The notes under the pieces were generated by a model. That model saw only the letters and a program-made list of their open reading frames with translations, did not search any database and had not been told where the DNA came from. The position numbers were made by a program, and so were the translations under genes. Below are positions 15,366 through 23,493 of a stretch of DNA of 34,489 nt, one piece after another. Location of the stretch: NCBI RefSeq assembly GCF_004296935.1, contig NZ_SCVH01000050.1, positions 1 through 34,489 on the forward strand, written 5' to 3'. Every line of letters begins with the position of its first letter. The stretch's first letter is position 1. The DNA is from Reyranella sp. GTDB lineage: Bacteria > Pseudomonadota > Alphaproteobacteria > Reyranellales > Reyranellaceae.

Positions 15366-16403
15366 TTAGGGCTTGCCGATGCCCTTGTTCACGAAGTCCA
15401 GCGTAAATGCCCGGGCGACGTCCAGCCCCCGGGGCAGCACGTCGACATCGGCCATCTGGTCGTAGAAATCTTTCCAGCGCCTCGCGCTCATGGCGCCGAT
15501 ACCGTCCCTTGTCGCGTCGCCCGATGTCACGATGCCGCGCTCGTTCAGCACCTTGATCGCGTAGGCGATACGATCGTCGGTCTGGTCCGGATTGTGCCGC
15601 TTGATGAGGTCGTTGGCGGCGGCCGTCGCCGGCCCGCCCTTGAGATACTGCGCCCAGCCTTCCAGCGTGGCGTCGACGAAGCGTTGCACCAGGTCCTTCT
15701 TCTCGGTGGCCATCTTGCGCGAGATGGCGATGGTGGTCTGGTAGGCGCTGAAGCCGGCATCGGCGATCAGCAGCACCTCGGGCGGCCGGCCGAGCGCCTG
15801 GGCGAGCGAATAGGGCTCGGACGAGAGAAACCCCTGCTGCACGGCGTTCTTGTCGGCCAGGAACGGCGCCATGTTGAAGGTGTAGGGCCGGAGCTGTTCG
15901 TCCCGCAGGCCGTACTTCTTCCTGAGATAGGGCCAGTAGGTGACGCGGCCGCCATTGCCGATCAGCAGCGTGCGGCCCTTGAGCTTGTCGAAGCCGTCGA
16001 GGCCCGAGCCGGGATGGCCGATCAGCACCTGCGGGTCCTTCTGGAAGATGGCGGCGATGGTGAAGAAAGGCGCGCCTTCGCGCACGTAGGTGAAGGCCTC
16101 GAAGCTGTTCGACATGATCATGTCGACACGGCCGGTCAGCAGGAGCTGGCCGATGTTGAGGCTGGGGCCGCCCTGGCGCAGGTCGCACTCGATGCCGGCC
16201 CTGGCGTAGAGGCCGGCGGCGATCGCCTGGTAGTAGCCGCCATGTTCGGCCTGGGCGCGCCAGTCGGTCTGGAAACTCACCTTGTCGAGGCTCTGGGCGC
16301 GCGGCCGCCGGGCAAGCGGCACCAGCAGCGGACCTGCCAGCGCCATCCCCAGCGCAGCACGACGATCGAGGCGCCAGGCCGCGCCAGTGACGGGCCGGGT
16401 CAT
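15366..16403 (-). CDS. ABC transporter substrate-binding protein, NMT1/THI5-like
   Basis: A 345-residue exported receptor of the NMT1/SsuA/THI5-like group. An N-terminal signal has DRRAALGMALAGPLLV (twin arginine, so possibly Tat) and ends about residue 38 before LDKVSFQTDW. The family motif GGYYQAIAAGLYARAGI is clear, as is DMIMSNSF; these bind sulfonates, pyrimidine precursors or similar small molecules. Its ATG at 16403 overlaps the stop of the YdcF-like gene in ATGA, so translation is coupled. No permease or ATPase gene is in the window, making it an orphan. The acyl-CoA dehydrogenase starts 17 bases downstream, hinting at import of an acid that is then activated and oxidised; this is inference. 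Confidence 0.9.
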   Translation of the reverse strand: MTRPVTGAAWRLDRRAALGMALAGPLLVPLARRPRAQSLDKVSFQTDWRAQAEHGGYYQAIAAGLYARAGIECDLRQGGPSLNIGQLLLTGRVDMIMSNSFEAFTYVREGAPFFTIAAIFQKDPQVLIGHPGSGLDGFDKLKGRTLLIGNGGRVTYWPYLRKKYGLRDEQLRPYTFNMAPFLADKNAVQQGFLSSEPYSLAQALGRPPEVLLIADAGFSAYQTTIAISRKMATEKKDLVQRFVDATLEGWAQYLKGGPATAAANDLIKRHNPDQTDDRIAYAIKVLNERGIVTSGDATRDGIGAMSARRWKDFYDQMADVDVLPRGLDVARAFTLDFVNKGIGKP

Positions 16404-17170
16404 AGCGTGAGGCTCGCGCCGCGGCGATCGAAGGCGTTGGCCAGGATCTCCTTCAGCGCAATCGTCGAAACCGAAAGGGCGCCCAGCGAAGGGAGCCAGT
16501 TCTCCCACGAAGCGCGACCCTCGGCAGGGGGGCTCCAGTCAGTCGGGAAAGCAGCGACGTTCAAACCGGCGGTTCGCGCCAGCCGCAAAGCCCGCTGCAT
16601 GTGGGAGGCCGACGTCACCAGAGCCACGCGCCCGTCCTTCACCAGCGTCCGCACGTGACGGATGTTCTCGATGGTGTTGAGCGAGTTTCCCTCGAGGACG
16701 ATCGCCTGCGCCGGCACCCCGAGATCGGTCAGGAACAGGCGCATCGCCTCGGCTTCGGACATCTCCGCGGCGCCGCCACCGCTGGCGATGATGCGCGGCG
16801 CGAGGCCACGATGGTAAAGGCGGGCGGCATGCCAGATGCGATCGGCGGAATCGGTGAGATGAGGTTCGGGCACATCAGGCGGCAGCGCTGGCCCGATGCC
16901 ACCGCCCAGCACCACGATGGCATCGTAGCAGCAGGCCGGCGCCGCCTTCGCCGCCGCGCGCGCCTCGTTCTGCAGCGGCGCCACCAGCGCATCGGCCACC
17001 GGCGGCATCGCCAGCACGAGCAGCTCGGCCACGGCCAGCACCGCCACGAGCCGCGCCAGGCGGCGCAAGCCCAGCAGCGCGAGCGCAATGGCAACCACCA
17101 GCCCGACCGCCAGCGATGCCGGCGGTAAAGCCAACTGGGCCAGGAATTTCAGGAGGACGAACGTATCCAT
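16400..17170 (-). CDS. YdcF/SanA/ElyC-family protein (DUF218)
   Basis: A 256-residue protein with two N-terminal membrane spans (about residues 9-35 and 40-62) and a DUF218 domain. Motifs are IVVLGGG at 85-91, RIIASGGG at 126-133, LEGNSLNTIENI at 159-170 and VTSASHMQRAL at 185-195, the usual order in YdcF, SanA and ElyC proteins. These act at the inner-membrane face and are linked to envelope precursor handling, with the exact reaction unknown. The ATG at 17170 is chosen; a TTG at 17218 would give an unsupported extension. It is the first gene of a minus-strand set with the NMT1-like receptor (4-base overlap) and acyl-CoA dehydrogenase. Its link to those two is unexplained. Confidence 0.87.
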   Translation of the reverse strand: MDTFVLLKFLAQLALPPASLAVGLVVAIALALLGLRRLARLVAVLAVAELLVLAMPPVADALVAPLQNEARAAAKAAPACCYDAIVVLGGGIGPALPPDVPEPHLTDSADRIWHAARLYHRGLAPRIIASGGGAAEMSEAEAMRLFLTDLGVPAQAIVLEGNSLNTIENIRHVRTLVKDGRVALVTSASHMQRALRLARTAGLNVAAFPTDWSPPAEGRASWENWLPSLGALSVSTIALKEILANAFDRRGASLTL

Positions 17171-17262
17171 ACCGGGGTGTGCAGAGGCGGCTATACTAGC
17201 CCACGATGCGTCCGGCAAAGCGATCCGATGCCGCTCTGCGGATACGCTGCAAGGAATTTCCG

Positions 17263-17655
17263 ATGATCTCGCACGTGTACGTCGGCGTCACCGACTTCGA
17301 CCGCGCCTTCGTCTTCTACTCGGGTGTGATGGAGGCGCTGGGCCTGCCATTGAAATTCTGCGATCGCGAGCGGCCGTGGGCGGGCTGGATGCCGACGGCG
17401 GCGGCGCGGCCGCTCTTCCTCATCGGTCCACCGTATGACGGCGGCGCCGCGACCCCGGGGAAAGGTCAGATGGTGGCGTTGCTCGCGCCGAGCCGGGCCG
17501 CCGTCGATGCCTGTTATGGCCGAGCCCTTGCCAGTGGCGGCCGCGACGAAGGACCGCCGGGTCCGAGGCCGCACTATCATTCCAACTATTACGGTGCCTA
17601 CTTCCGCGATCCCGACGGCAACAAGATCTGTGTCTGTTGCCATGATGCCGAGTAG
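17263..17655 (+). CDS. VOC (glyoxalase-fold) family protein, 130 aa
   Basis: A 130-residue single-module vicinal-oxygen-chelate protein. The beta-alpha-beta-beta-beta pattern begins with ISHVYVGVTDFDRAFVFYSGVMEALGL, where the His (residue 3) is a typical metal ligand, and ends with GAYFRDPDGNKICVCCH, the family's second half motif. It is cytoplasmic and probably dimeric. Activity is unknown; members include glyoxalases, dioxygenases and antibiotic-binding proteins. The ATG at 17263 follows AAGGA at 17251-17255. Two cysteines and a His at the very end (CVCCHDAE) are unusual for the family and might bind metal. It is divergent from the YdcF operon and converges on the HU gene. Confidence 0.88.
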   Translation: MISHVYVGVTDFDRAFVFYSGVMEALGLPLKFCDRERPWAGWMPTAAARPLFLIGPPYDGGAATPGKGQMVALLAPSRAAVDACYGRALASGGRDEGPPGPRPHYHSNYYGAYFRDPDGNKICVCCHDAE

Positions 17656-17657
17656 GC

Positions 17658-17696
17658 AAAAAGAAGGGCGGACCCGGCTCACACCGGTGCCCGCCC
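17658..17696 (-). terminator. Rho-independent terminator of the HU gene
   Basis: Reading the minus strand, GGGCGG (17696-17691) pairs with CCGCCC (17671-17666) and is followed by TTCTTTTT (17665-17658). It lies 20 bases past the HU stop at 17717 and next to the VOC stop at 17655, so it separates the convergent pair. The inner stem is imperfect. Confidence 0.7.
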
Positions 17697-17716
17697 GATC
17701 TTCAGTCGGAAGCGAC

Positions 17717-18013
17717 TTAGATTGCTTCCTTGAGATCCTTGGCGACGCGGAAGGCAACCTTCTTCGACGCCTTGATCTTGATCGCTTCGCCGGTAGCCGG
17801 GTTGCGACCCATGCGTGCCGGACGCGCACGCACCTGGAAGATGCCGAGGCCCGTAACGCGGACCTTGTTGCCCTTCTTGAGGTGCTTCACGACTAGGCCG
17901 ATGAACTCATCGAGGGCGCCAGTGGCGTCCTTCTTGGTCATGCCCGTCTTCTCGGCCAGCTCGGCCGCGACCTTGGACAGCGGGACAGTCGGAACAGTGG
18001 TTTTGGTAGCCAT
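17717..18013 (-). CDS. HU-family DNA-binding protein
   Basis: A 98-residue bacterial histone-like protein of the HU/IHF family, which bends and compacts DNA non-specifically. The core motifs are clear: a dimerisation helix region with GMTKKDATGALDEF, then VRVTGLGIFQVRARPARMGRNPATGEAIKI, which includes the beta-arm with RNPATG and its intercalating Pro. Compared with the usual 90 residues it carries an 8-10 residue N-terminal extension rich in Thr (MATKTTVPTVPLSK). The ATG at 18013 has AAGGG about eleven bases upstream. It is monocistronic, with a terminator at 17658-17696. HU genes are often highly expressed; the leader shows no sharp sigma-70 match. Confidence 0.96.
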   Translation of the reverse strand: MATKTTVPTVPLSKVAAELAEKTGMTKKDATGALDEFIGLVVKHLKKGNKVRVTGLGIFQVRARPARMGRNPATGEAIKIKASKKVAFRVAKDLKEAI

Positions 18014-18200
18014 AGTGGAGGGGTCCCTTACGTTTTTTAAGTTTCACCAACGTCTTCCTGACGCCCCAGGACAGCGCTGGCGAGCCCAAGGTTATCCACG
18101 AATCGTCCTCCCGCAAGCCCGGAACACCCGAAAAATGTCGATTTCTGTGGCTTTTTCGGCCATTTGGGCGGCCATCCACAGACAGCAGAGAGTGCCCCGC
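18014..18200. promoter_or_regulatory. Divergent promoter region for HU and thioesterase genes
   Basis: This 187-base gap should hold promoters for both genes. TTATCCACG at 18092-18100 matches the DnaA box at eight of nine bases, and CCATCCACA at 18172-18180 matches at seven of nine; these are weak and may be chance. No clear -35/-10 pair stands out. Confidence 0.35.
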
Positions 18201-19103
18201 GTGCCAACGCCCGAATTGAAGCCGACTTTCAGCACCGCCGTGAACACCTGGCAGTGCGACGAGAACGACCATCTGAACGTCCAATTCTACACCGAGTTCG
18301 GCCACGAGGCCTCGGCTCACCTGCTCGCGAGCCTGGGCCTGGGACCGCGTGCGCAGCGGGCCGCCGGCCTCGTCGTGACCGCCGCCGACGACCATGTCCG
18401 CTACCTGCGCGAGTTCCGGGTCGTCGATGCGGTCGAGGTCCGATCGGCTCCGGTCGAGGTCGGCGAGCGCCACCTCGTGGCCTATCACGAAATTCGCAAC
18501 CCGGCGGAGAGCGGCGTGGCTGCCACCGTCCGCCGCCGCATCGTCTGCGACCGCCCGTGGCCCGACGCCTTCCGCCTCAGCGCCGAGGCGGCCAAAATGG
18601 CGCTGCCGGAGGCCGCGAAGCCACGCAGCGTCGGCACGCTCGCCCTGCCCGATCTCACGCTCGATGCGGCGCCCGCCACGGGCCTGATCGAGGTCGGGCG
18701 CACGGTGATCACGCCCGACGAGTGCGACGAGCACGGCTGCTTCCTGCCGCGTCACCAGTTCGGCCGCTATTCCGACGGCGCACCCATGCTGTGGAACCAT
18801 CTCGGCTTCGACCGCGCCGCCATGCAGGAGCGCCAGGAAGGCTCGGTCGTGGTCGAGATGCTGAATCACTACCGCCGTCCGCTGCGTGCCGGCGACCTCG
18901 CCGTGGTGATGAGCGGCCTCGCCGCCTTCACCAGCAGGGTGCTGGTCTTCACGCATTTCCTGTTCGAGGCCGAGACCGGCACGCTTGCTGCTTGCGCCGA
19001 AGCCGTCGGCATGAAGTTCGACCAGAAGGTCCGCAAGATCATGCCCTTCGGCCCGGAGGATCAGGCGCGGCTCGCGCTTCGCAAACTCCATCTCGCCGCC
19101 TGA
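18201..19103 (+). CDS. Double-hotdog acyl-CoA thioesterase-like protein
   Basis: A 300-residue protein formed of two hotdog-fold halves. The first begins NTWQCDENDHLNVQFYTEF, the typical N-terminal strand and helix of FadM/4-hydroxybenzoyl-CoA thioesterases, and the second begins RTVITPDECDEHGCFLPRHQFGRYSDGAP and has VVEMLNHYRRPLRAGDLAVV. Such proteins hydrolyse acyl-CoA to free acid and CoA, or bind acyl groups. It is cytoplasmic. A GTG at 18201 is chosen because AGAGAG lies eight bases upstream; an in-frame ATG at 18135 would add 22 residues and cannot be ruled out. The AtzG-like gene follows by 10 bases and the amidase overlaps that one, giving a three-gene operon. Confidence 0.86.
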   Translation: MPTPELKPTFSTAVNTWQCDENDHLNVQFYTEFGHEASAHLLASLGLGPRAQRAAGLVVTAADDHVRYLREFRVVDAVEVRSAPVEVGERHLVAYHEIRNPAESGVAATVRRRIVCDRPWPDAFRLSAEAAKMALPEAAKPRSVGTLALPDLTLDAAPATGLIEVGRTVITPDECDEHGCFLPRHQFGRYSDGAPMLWNHLGFDRAAMQERQEGSVVVEMLNHYRRPLRAGDLAVVMSGLAAFTSRVLVFTHFLFEAETGTLAACAEAVGMKFDQKVRKIMPFGPEDQARLALRKLHLAA

Positions 19104-19113
19104 GGAGACGCCT

Positions 19114-19311
19114 ATGGACGACAAGACCCGCACTGCCGCCGGCATCGCCGCTGGGCTGCAGGGCCTCGGCTATGACGACAAGCGCCTGGCCGAGATCGCG
19201 ACCGAGGTCGAGGTGCTGAACGACGCCGTGCGCAAGGCGGCGGCCGCCCGCCTCACCTTCGACGACGATCCGGCGGCCTTCGCGAGCCTCTTGGCGCGGG
19301 AGGCAAAATGA
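19114..19311 (+). CDS. Small GatC/AtzG-like accessory protein, 65 aa
   Basis: A 65-residue, mainly helical protein with no signal or membrane span. A GAGGAG site precedes the ATG. The TGA overlaps the amidase ATG (ATGA at 19308-19311), so the two are translated together. Small proteins in this position are known as partners of amidase-signature enzymes: GatC for GatA and AtzG for AtzE (carboxybiuret hydrolase). Helical segments at about 4-20 and 23-42 and the tail FDDDPAAFASLLAREAK (about residues 49-65) would wrap round the amidase in that model. Similarity is by size, composition and position; I see no diagnostic motif, so the role is inference. Confidence 0.6.
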   Translation: MDDKTRTAAGIAAGLQGLGYDDKRLAEIATEVEVLNDAVRKAAAARLTFDDDPAAFASLLAREAK

Positions 19312-20729
19312 TCAACGACGATCCGGCGCTGCGCGATCTCAGCGACATCGCCGACGCCATTGCTACCGGACGCCTCACCTCGGTGCAGGCGACCGAGGCG
19401 TGCCTTGCCCGCATCGAAATCTGGCAGCCCCGGACCAACGCCTTCCTGCGCCTCTACAAGGAGAAGGCGATGGAACAGGCGCGCGCGATGGACAGGGAAC
19501 TGGCCGCCGGCATGCGGCGCGGGCCACTGCATGGCGTGCCGATGGCGCACAAGGACATGTATTACCGCAAGGGCGAGCGCTCGACCGGCGGCAGTGCGAT
19601 CCGCCGCGATTGGACGGCGCCCGTGACAGCGACGGTACTGCAGAAGCTCGACGCCGCCGGCGTCGTCGAGCTCGGCTTCCTCAACATGGCGGAATTTGCC
19701 GCCGGTCCCACCGGCCACAACGTCCATCACGGCCATTGCCGCAATCCTTGGGACTCCGCGCGCGTCACCGGCGGATCGTCGAGCGGCTCGGGCGCCTCGG
19801 TGGCGGCGCGCATGGTCTATGGCGCGCTGGGCTCGGACACCGGCGGCTCGATCCGGCTCCCCGCGTCAGCCTGTGGCGTCGTCGGCATGAAGGCGACTTA
19901 CGGCCGCGTGAGCCGCGCCGGCGCCGTCGCGCGCTCCTGGAGCCTCGACCATGTCGGGCCGCTGACGCGTACCGTGCGCGACAATGCGCGGATGCTCGGC
20001 ATCCTCGCCGGTCACGATCCCGACGACTCCACCAGCAGCGACAAGCCCGTGCCGGACTACGAGGCGCTGCTCGAGGGCGGTGCGTCGGGACTCAGGATCG
20101 GCCTCGCCCTGCCAGGCGATGGGCCGGCGGCGCTCGATGGCCAGGTGGGCGGCGCGGTGCAGGCGGCGGCCGATACGCTCGGCAAGCTCGGCGCCAAGGT
20201 TACGACCGCGAAGTTGCCCGACTTCACCGCGCTCTATCGGGCGGCCGAGGTGATCGTGAAATGCGAGGCGGCTGCGATACACCGGCCGTGGATGGAGAAG
20301 ACGCCGGAACTCTACGCCAACCAGGTACGCACGCGCATGGAGGCAGGCTTCTTCATTCCGGCGACCCAGTACATCGATGCGCTCCGCCTGCGCGCGCATT
20401 TCGTGAGGGAGTTCCTCGCCACCGCGATGGACGGCGTCGATGCCGTGCTGCTGCCGGCGATCCCCTTCCCGATCCCGACCATCGAGGAGACCGACACGGA
20501 AACCAAGGGCGGGCCCGCCGTGCTAAAAATGGTGGCAGGCTTCACCGGGCTCACCCGGCCGTTCAACACGCTGGGCATTCCCGCGCTGTCGGTGCCCTGC
20601 GGCTTTGATACGAAGGGCGTGCCGATCGGCCTGCAGCTGGTCGGCCGACCGTTCGACGAGGCTCTGCTCTACCGCATCGGTCACGCCTACCAGGTCGCGA
20701 CCGACCATCATCTGAAGGTGCCGGTGTAG
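19308..20729 (+). CDS. Amidase signature family hydrolase, AtzE/GatA-like
   Basis: A 473-residue amidase. The triad is intact: K82 in PMAHKDM, cis-Ser S157 in TGGSSSGSG and nucleophile S181 in GSDTGGSIRLPA. SLDHVGPLTRTVRD and GVPIGLQLVGRPFDE are typical of GatA/AtzE-like members. The likely reaction is hydrolysis of a small amide or urea-like compound in the cytoplasm. It is co-translated with a 65-residue protein and sits in an operon with a thioesterase. It is exactly as long as the other amidase of the window (1031-2452) with the triad at the same residues, although the sequences differ. Its TAG directly abuts the stop of the convergent aldehyde dehydrogenase gene. Confidence 0.94.
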   Translation: MINDDPALRDLSDIADAIATGRLTSVQATEACLARIEIWQPRTNAFLRLYKEKAMEQARAMDRELAAGMRRGPLHGVPMAHKDMYYRKGERSTGGSAIRRDWTAPVTATVLQKLDAAGVVELGFLNMAEFAAGPTGHNVHHGHCRNPWDSARVTGGSSSGSGASVAARMVYGALGSDTGGSIRLPASACGVVGMKATYGRVSRAGAVARSWSLDHVGPLTRTVRDNARMLGILAGHDPDDSTSSDKPVPDYEALLEGGASGLRIGLALPGDGPAALDGQVGGAVQAAADTLGKLGAKVTTAKLPDFTALYRAAEVIVKCEAAAIHRPWMEKTPELYANQVRTRMEAGFFIPATQYIDALRLRAHFVREFLATAMDGVDAVLLPAIPFPIPTIEETDTETKGGPAVLKMVAGFTGLTRPFNTLGIPALSVPCGFDTKGVPIGLQLVGRPFDEALLYRIGHAYQVATDHHLKVPV

Positions 20730-22226
20730 CTAGACAGCCAGGTTGACCGTCACGCTCTTGCGCTGGGTGAAGCTGTCGAGCATGCCTTCCAGCGAAAACT
20801 CGCGACCCAAGCCACTCTGCTTGAAACCGCCGTAGGACATGCCGGGAGTCTGGCCGCCGCCCTGGTTGACCTGGACCCAGCCCGATTCGATGGCATGCGC
20901 GGCGCGGAGCCCGCGGCCGATGTCGTGCGTCCAGACATAGGCCGCGAGTCCGTAATGGCTGTCGTTGGCCATGCGGATCGCCTCGGCCTCGTCGCTCCAG
21001 CGAATCGCCACCAGGACCGGCCCGAAGATTTCTTCCCGGGCAAGGCGCCAATCGTTCGAACGGTCGGCGAACACGGTCGGAATGGTGAAATAGCCCTCGG
21101 AGAGCGGCCCAGTCTTTGGCGGCAGGCCGCCGAACACCAGCTGGGCATCGGAACGCTTCAGGCCCTCGTCCACATACTTGCAGACCTTGGTGAACTGCTT
21201 GTTGTTGATGATGGTGCCGATGTCGGAGGCCTCGTCGAGCGGATCGCCGATCTTCAGCGCCGTGGTCTTCTTCTCGAGCTTCGCGAGGAACGAATCGAAG
21301 ATGTCCTCGTGCAGGAACAGGCGTGAGCCCGCGGTGCAGCTCTGGCTCTGGCGCGTGAAGCGCATGGCGTTGATGATGCCGTCGACCGCCCAGTCCTCGT
21401 CGGCGTCGGGATAGACGAGCGAGGGGCTCTTGCCGCCGAGTTCGAGCGATACCGGCACGATGCGTTCGGCGGCGGCGCGCATGATCACCTTGCCGACCTC
21501 GGTCGAGCCGGTGAAGGAGAGCTTGGCGATCCTGGGGTGATTGGCGAGCGGCCCGCCGCATTCCGCGCCGTAGCCGGTCAGCACGTTCAGCACGCCCGGT
21601 GGCAGGAATTCCTGGCAAATGTCGGCCATCATCAGCACACCAAGCGGCGCGTCTTCGGCGGCCTTCATCACCATCACATTGCCAGCGCAGAGCGCCGGCG
21701 CGATTTTCAGCGCGGCCAGCATGACTGGCGCATTCCACGGGATGATGGCGCCCACGACGCCCAGCGGCTCACGGCGGGTGTAGGAGAGGACATGCTCACC
21801 CAGCGGCACGGTCTCGCCCTTCAGCTCGGACGCAAGACCGCCGAAATAGCGGAAGATATCGGCTGTCATATTGGCTTCGCCGCGCGCCTGGGTGCGCAGC
21901 GCATTGCCGGTCTCGAGCGCGATGGTGCGGGCCAGTTCCTCGCTGCGCGCCTGAATTGCCTCTGCGATCTTGAGCAGGAGCTTGCCGCGCTCGCGCGGCA
22001 CGACGGCCTTCCAGGCGGGGAAGGCCTTGTCGGCCGCGGCGACAGCGGCATCGACATCGGCGGCCGCGGCGCGCGGAACTTCGGCCACAGTCGTGCGCTT
22101 GGCCGGATTTTCGACGGCGATGCGCGCGCCCGAGGCGCTGCCGACCCACTTGCCACCGATCAGCATGCCCTTGGGTTGATAGGTGCCGGCAACCGGCGTG
22201 GTGGGCTTGGTCTCGGTCATCGACAT
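20730..22226 (-). CDS. NAD(P)-dependent aldehyde dehydrogenase
   Basis: A 498-residue ALDH-superfamily enzyme that oxidises an aldehyde to its acid. Catalytic C297 is in SQSCTAGSR, general base E262 in LELGGKSP, N165 in IPWNAP, and the cofactor site has K188 (VMKAAEDAP) and FTGSTEVG at 238-245. The last part SYGGFKQSGLGREF is typical. The ATG at 22226 (MSMTETK) has GGAG seven bases upstream; an in-frame stretch further upstream is not coding. It is cytoplasmic. It converges on the amidase gene with no gap between the two stops (20729/20730). It lies 74 bases after ahpD on the same strand, so it could be read through from ahpCD. The substrate is unknown. Confidence 0.94.
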   Translation of the reverse strand: MSMTETKPTTPVAGTYQPKGMLIGGKWVGSASGARIAVENPAKRTTVAEVPRAAAADVDAAVAAADKAFPAWKAVVPRERGKLLLKIAEAIQARSEELARTIALETGNALRTQARGEANMTADIFRYFGGLASELKGETVPLGEHVLSYTRREPLGVVGAIIPWNAPVMLAALKIAPALCAGNVMVMKAAEDAPLGVLMMADICQEFLPPGVLNVLTGYGAECGGPLANHPRIAKLSFTGSTEVGKVIMRAAAERIVPVSLELGGKSPSLVYPDADEDWAVDGIINAMRFTRQSQSCTAGSRLFLHEDIFDSFLAKLEKKTTALKIGDPLDEASDIGTIINNKQFTKVCKYVDEGLKRSDAQLVFGGLPPKTGPLSEGYFTIPTVFADRSNDWRLAREEIFGPVLVAIRWSDEAEAIRMANDSHYGLAAYVWTHDIGRGLRAAHAIESGWVQVNQGGGQTPGMSYGGFKQSGLGREFSLEGMLDSFTQRKSVTVNLAV

Positions 22227-22300
22227 GCGGGCACTCCGGTTACAAAACGGCCCGGAGTTTGGCCCGCATGTCGGGACGCGACAAGACTTGGACGCGGAGG

Positions 22301-22852
22301 CTAGGCGGCGGCCGCGAACTGCGGCGCGAGCGCCTCTTCTGCAGCGAGCGTGCGGGCAACGGCGTGAACCGTCGCCGCAATCCGCACCGCGGCCTGGATC
22401 TGCTCGGCCGAAAGGCCGGCCTCGCGGCAGACCTTCTCGTGCGCTTCCAGGCACATGCCGCAGCCGTTGATGGCCGAGACCACCAGCGACCACAGTTCGA
22501 AATCGACCTTGTCGACGCCGGGCTTGGCCATGGCGGTCATGCGCAGCCTGGCCGGCAGGGTCTTGTAGTCGGCGGCGTGCACGAGATGCACGAAGCGGTA
22601 GTAGATGTTGTTCATCGCCATCAGCGACGCCGCGATCTTGGCGGCGTTGAGCGCTTCCGGCGTGAGCTCGGCCGCGAAGGCGTCGACCACGGCCTGCGTG
22701 GTCGGCGCATGGTTGGCCGCAAGAGCGGCAGCAACGAAGCTGCCGGCCTTCTGCTGCGGGCTGAGCAACTGCTCGACGGCCAGGCTCGAGAGATTGAGCT
22801 TCAAGTCGCGTGCGTACTCGGGCAGCCGGTCCTTCAGCATGTCGAGAGACAT
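22301..22852 (-). CDS. ahpD: Alkylhydroperoxidase AhpD-family protein
   Basis: A 183-residue all-helical protein of the AhpD/carboxymuconolactone decarboxylase family. The site matches mycobacterial AhpD with an offset of one: E119, C131, C134 and H138 in the segment [11 protein letters not shown] (mycobacterial Glu118, Cys130, Cys133, His137). The extra His132 of that enzyme is replaced here by M133. AhpD reduces AhpC, drawing electrons from lipoamide-dependent enzymes. A strong GGGAGGAG site precedes the ATG at 22852. It follows ahpC by 11 bases, so the two are one operon, which makes this role solid. No disulfide reductase gene is adjacent. Confidence 0.93.
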   Translation of the reverse strand: MSLDMLKDRLPEYARDLKLNLSSLAVEQLLSPQQKAGSFVAAALAANHAPTTQAVVDAFAAELTPEALNAAKIAASLMAMNNIYYRFVHLVHAADYKTLPARLRMTAMAKPGVDKVDFELWSLVVSAINGCGMCLEAHEKVCREAGLSAEQIQAAVRIAATVHAVARTLAAEEALAPQFAAAA

Positions 22853-22863
22853 GGTCTCCTCCC

Positions 22864-23403
22864 TTAGGCGGCCTTGAGGACGTCGTCGCCCTTCTGCCAG
22901 TTGCAGGGGCAGAGTTCGTCGGTCTGCAGGGCGTCGAGGACACGCAGCACTTCCTGCGGGTTGCGGCCGACCGAGAGGTCGTTCACCGACACGAAGCGGA
23001 TGATGCCCTCGGGATCGACGATGAAGGTGGCGCGCAGGCAGACGCCTTCGGCCTTGTCGAGGATGCCGAGCGACTGGGAGAGCTCGCGCTTGAGATCGGC
23101 CAGCATGGCGAACGGCAGCGCCTTCAGGTCGGCGTGGTTCTGGCGCCAGGCGAGATGCACGAACTCGGAGTCGGTCGAGACGCCGTAGACCACCGCGTCA
23201 CGCTCGTTGAAGTCCTTGTCGAGCTTGCCGAAGGCCGCGATCTCGGTCGGGCAGACGAAAGTGAAATCCTTCGGCCAGAAGAACACGATCTTCCATTTGC
23301 CGGCGTTGCTCTTGTCCGAGAGCTGGGTGAAGGCGGTCTTGGGGTCGGTGCTCACCACCGCCTTGAGGTCGAAGGAAGGAAACTTGTCACCGATGGTCAG
23401 CAT
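22864..23403 (-). CDS. ahpC: Peroxiredoxin AhpC, mycobacterial-type
   Basis: A 179-residue 2-Cys peroxiredoxin that reduces peroxides and peroxynitrite. The peroxidatic C51 is in [10 protein letters not shown]124 in CLRATFIVD is in the usual place, and the C-terminus has C165 and C167 in [10 protein letters not shown], the same double Cys as mycobacterial AhpC. That form is reduced by AhpD, which is the next gene, 11 bases away. The start at 23403 (MLTIGDKF) is fixed by the GGAGC site and by family length; an upstream in-frame ATG at 23463 adds 20 residues in an AT-rich leader and is unlikely. The promoter should lie in 23404-23493. Confidence 0.96.
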   Translation of the reverse strand: MLTIGDKFPSFDLKAVVSTDPKTAFTQLSDKSNAGKWKIVFFWPKDFTFVCPTEIAAFGKLDKDFNERDAVVYGVSTDSEFVHLAWRQNHADLKALPFAMLADLKRELSQSLGILDKAEGVCLRATFIVDPEGIIRFVSVNDLSVGRNPQEVLRVLDALQTDELCPCNWQKGDDVLKAA

Positions 23404-23493
23404 GAAACGCTCCGTCTTAGATTGGAATGTTTCTAGATATGCGATCCATCCGTTGAATTGCAAGTAATTCCTAGAACTATTATAAAGAAATGA
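23404..23493 (-). promoter_or_regulatory. AT-rich ahpC leader/promoter region
   Basis: The gap between ahpC and the VOC gene is AT-rich: 23461-23515 has 13 G or C in 55 bases. Reading the minus strand, TTGCAA then an 18-base spacer then TATCTA gives a plausible though weak -35/-10. AAGTAAT (23462-23468) and ATTACTT (23493-23499) form a 7-bp inverted repeat over the VOC stop. No convincing OxyR site was found. Confidence 0.4.

Noticed and set aside
17181-17239. Imperfect inverted repeat GCAGAGGCGGC/GCCGCTCTGC before the VOC gene
   Set aside because: It needs a bulge and a 38-base loop; too weak to call in GC-rich DNA.
18092-18180. Two DnaA-box-like sites near the HU gene, suggesting an origin
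   Set aside because: One matches eight of nine and the other seven of nine; no AT-rich unwinding region, no dnaA, dnaN or parAB genes.
20730-22943. N-terminal extension of the aldehyde dehydrogenase to 737 residues
   Set aside because: The extra part runs through ahpD in another frame and lacks any domain; the start at 22226 has a ribosome binding site.
23404-23493. OxyR site upstream of ahpC
   Set aside because: Only one ATAG half-site fits; the other three tetramers at the required spacing match poorly.
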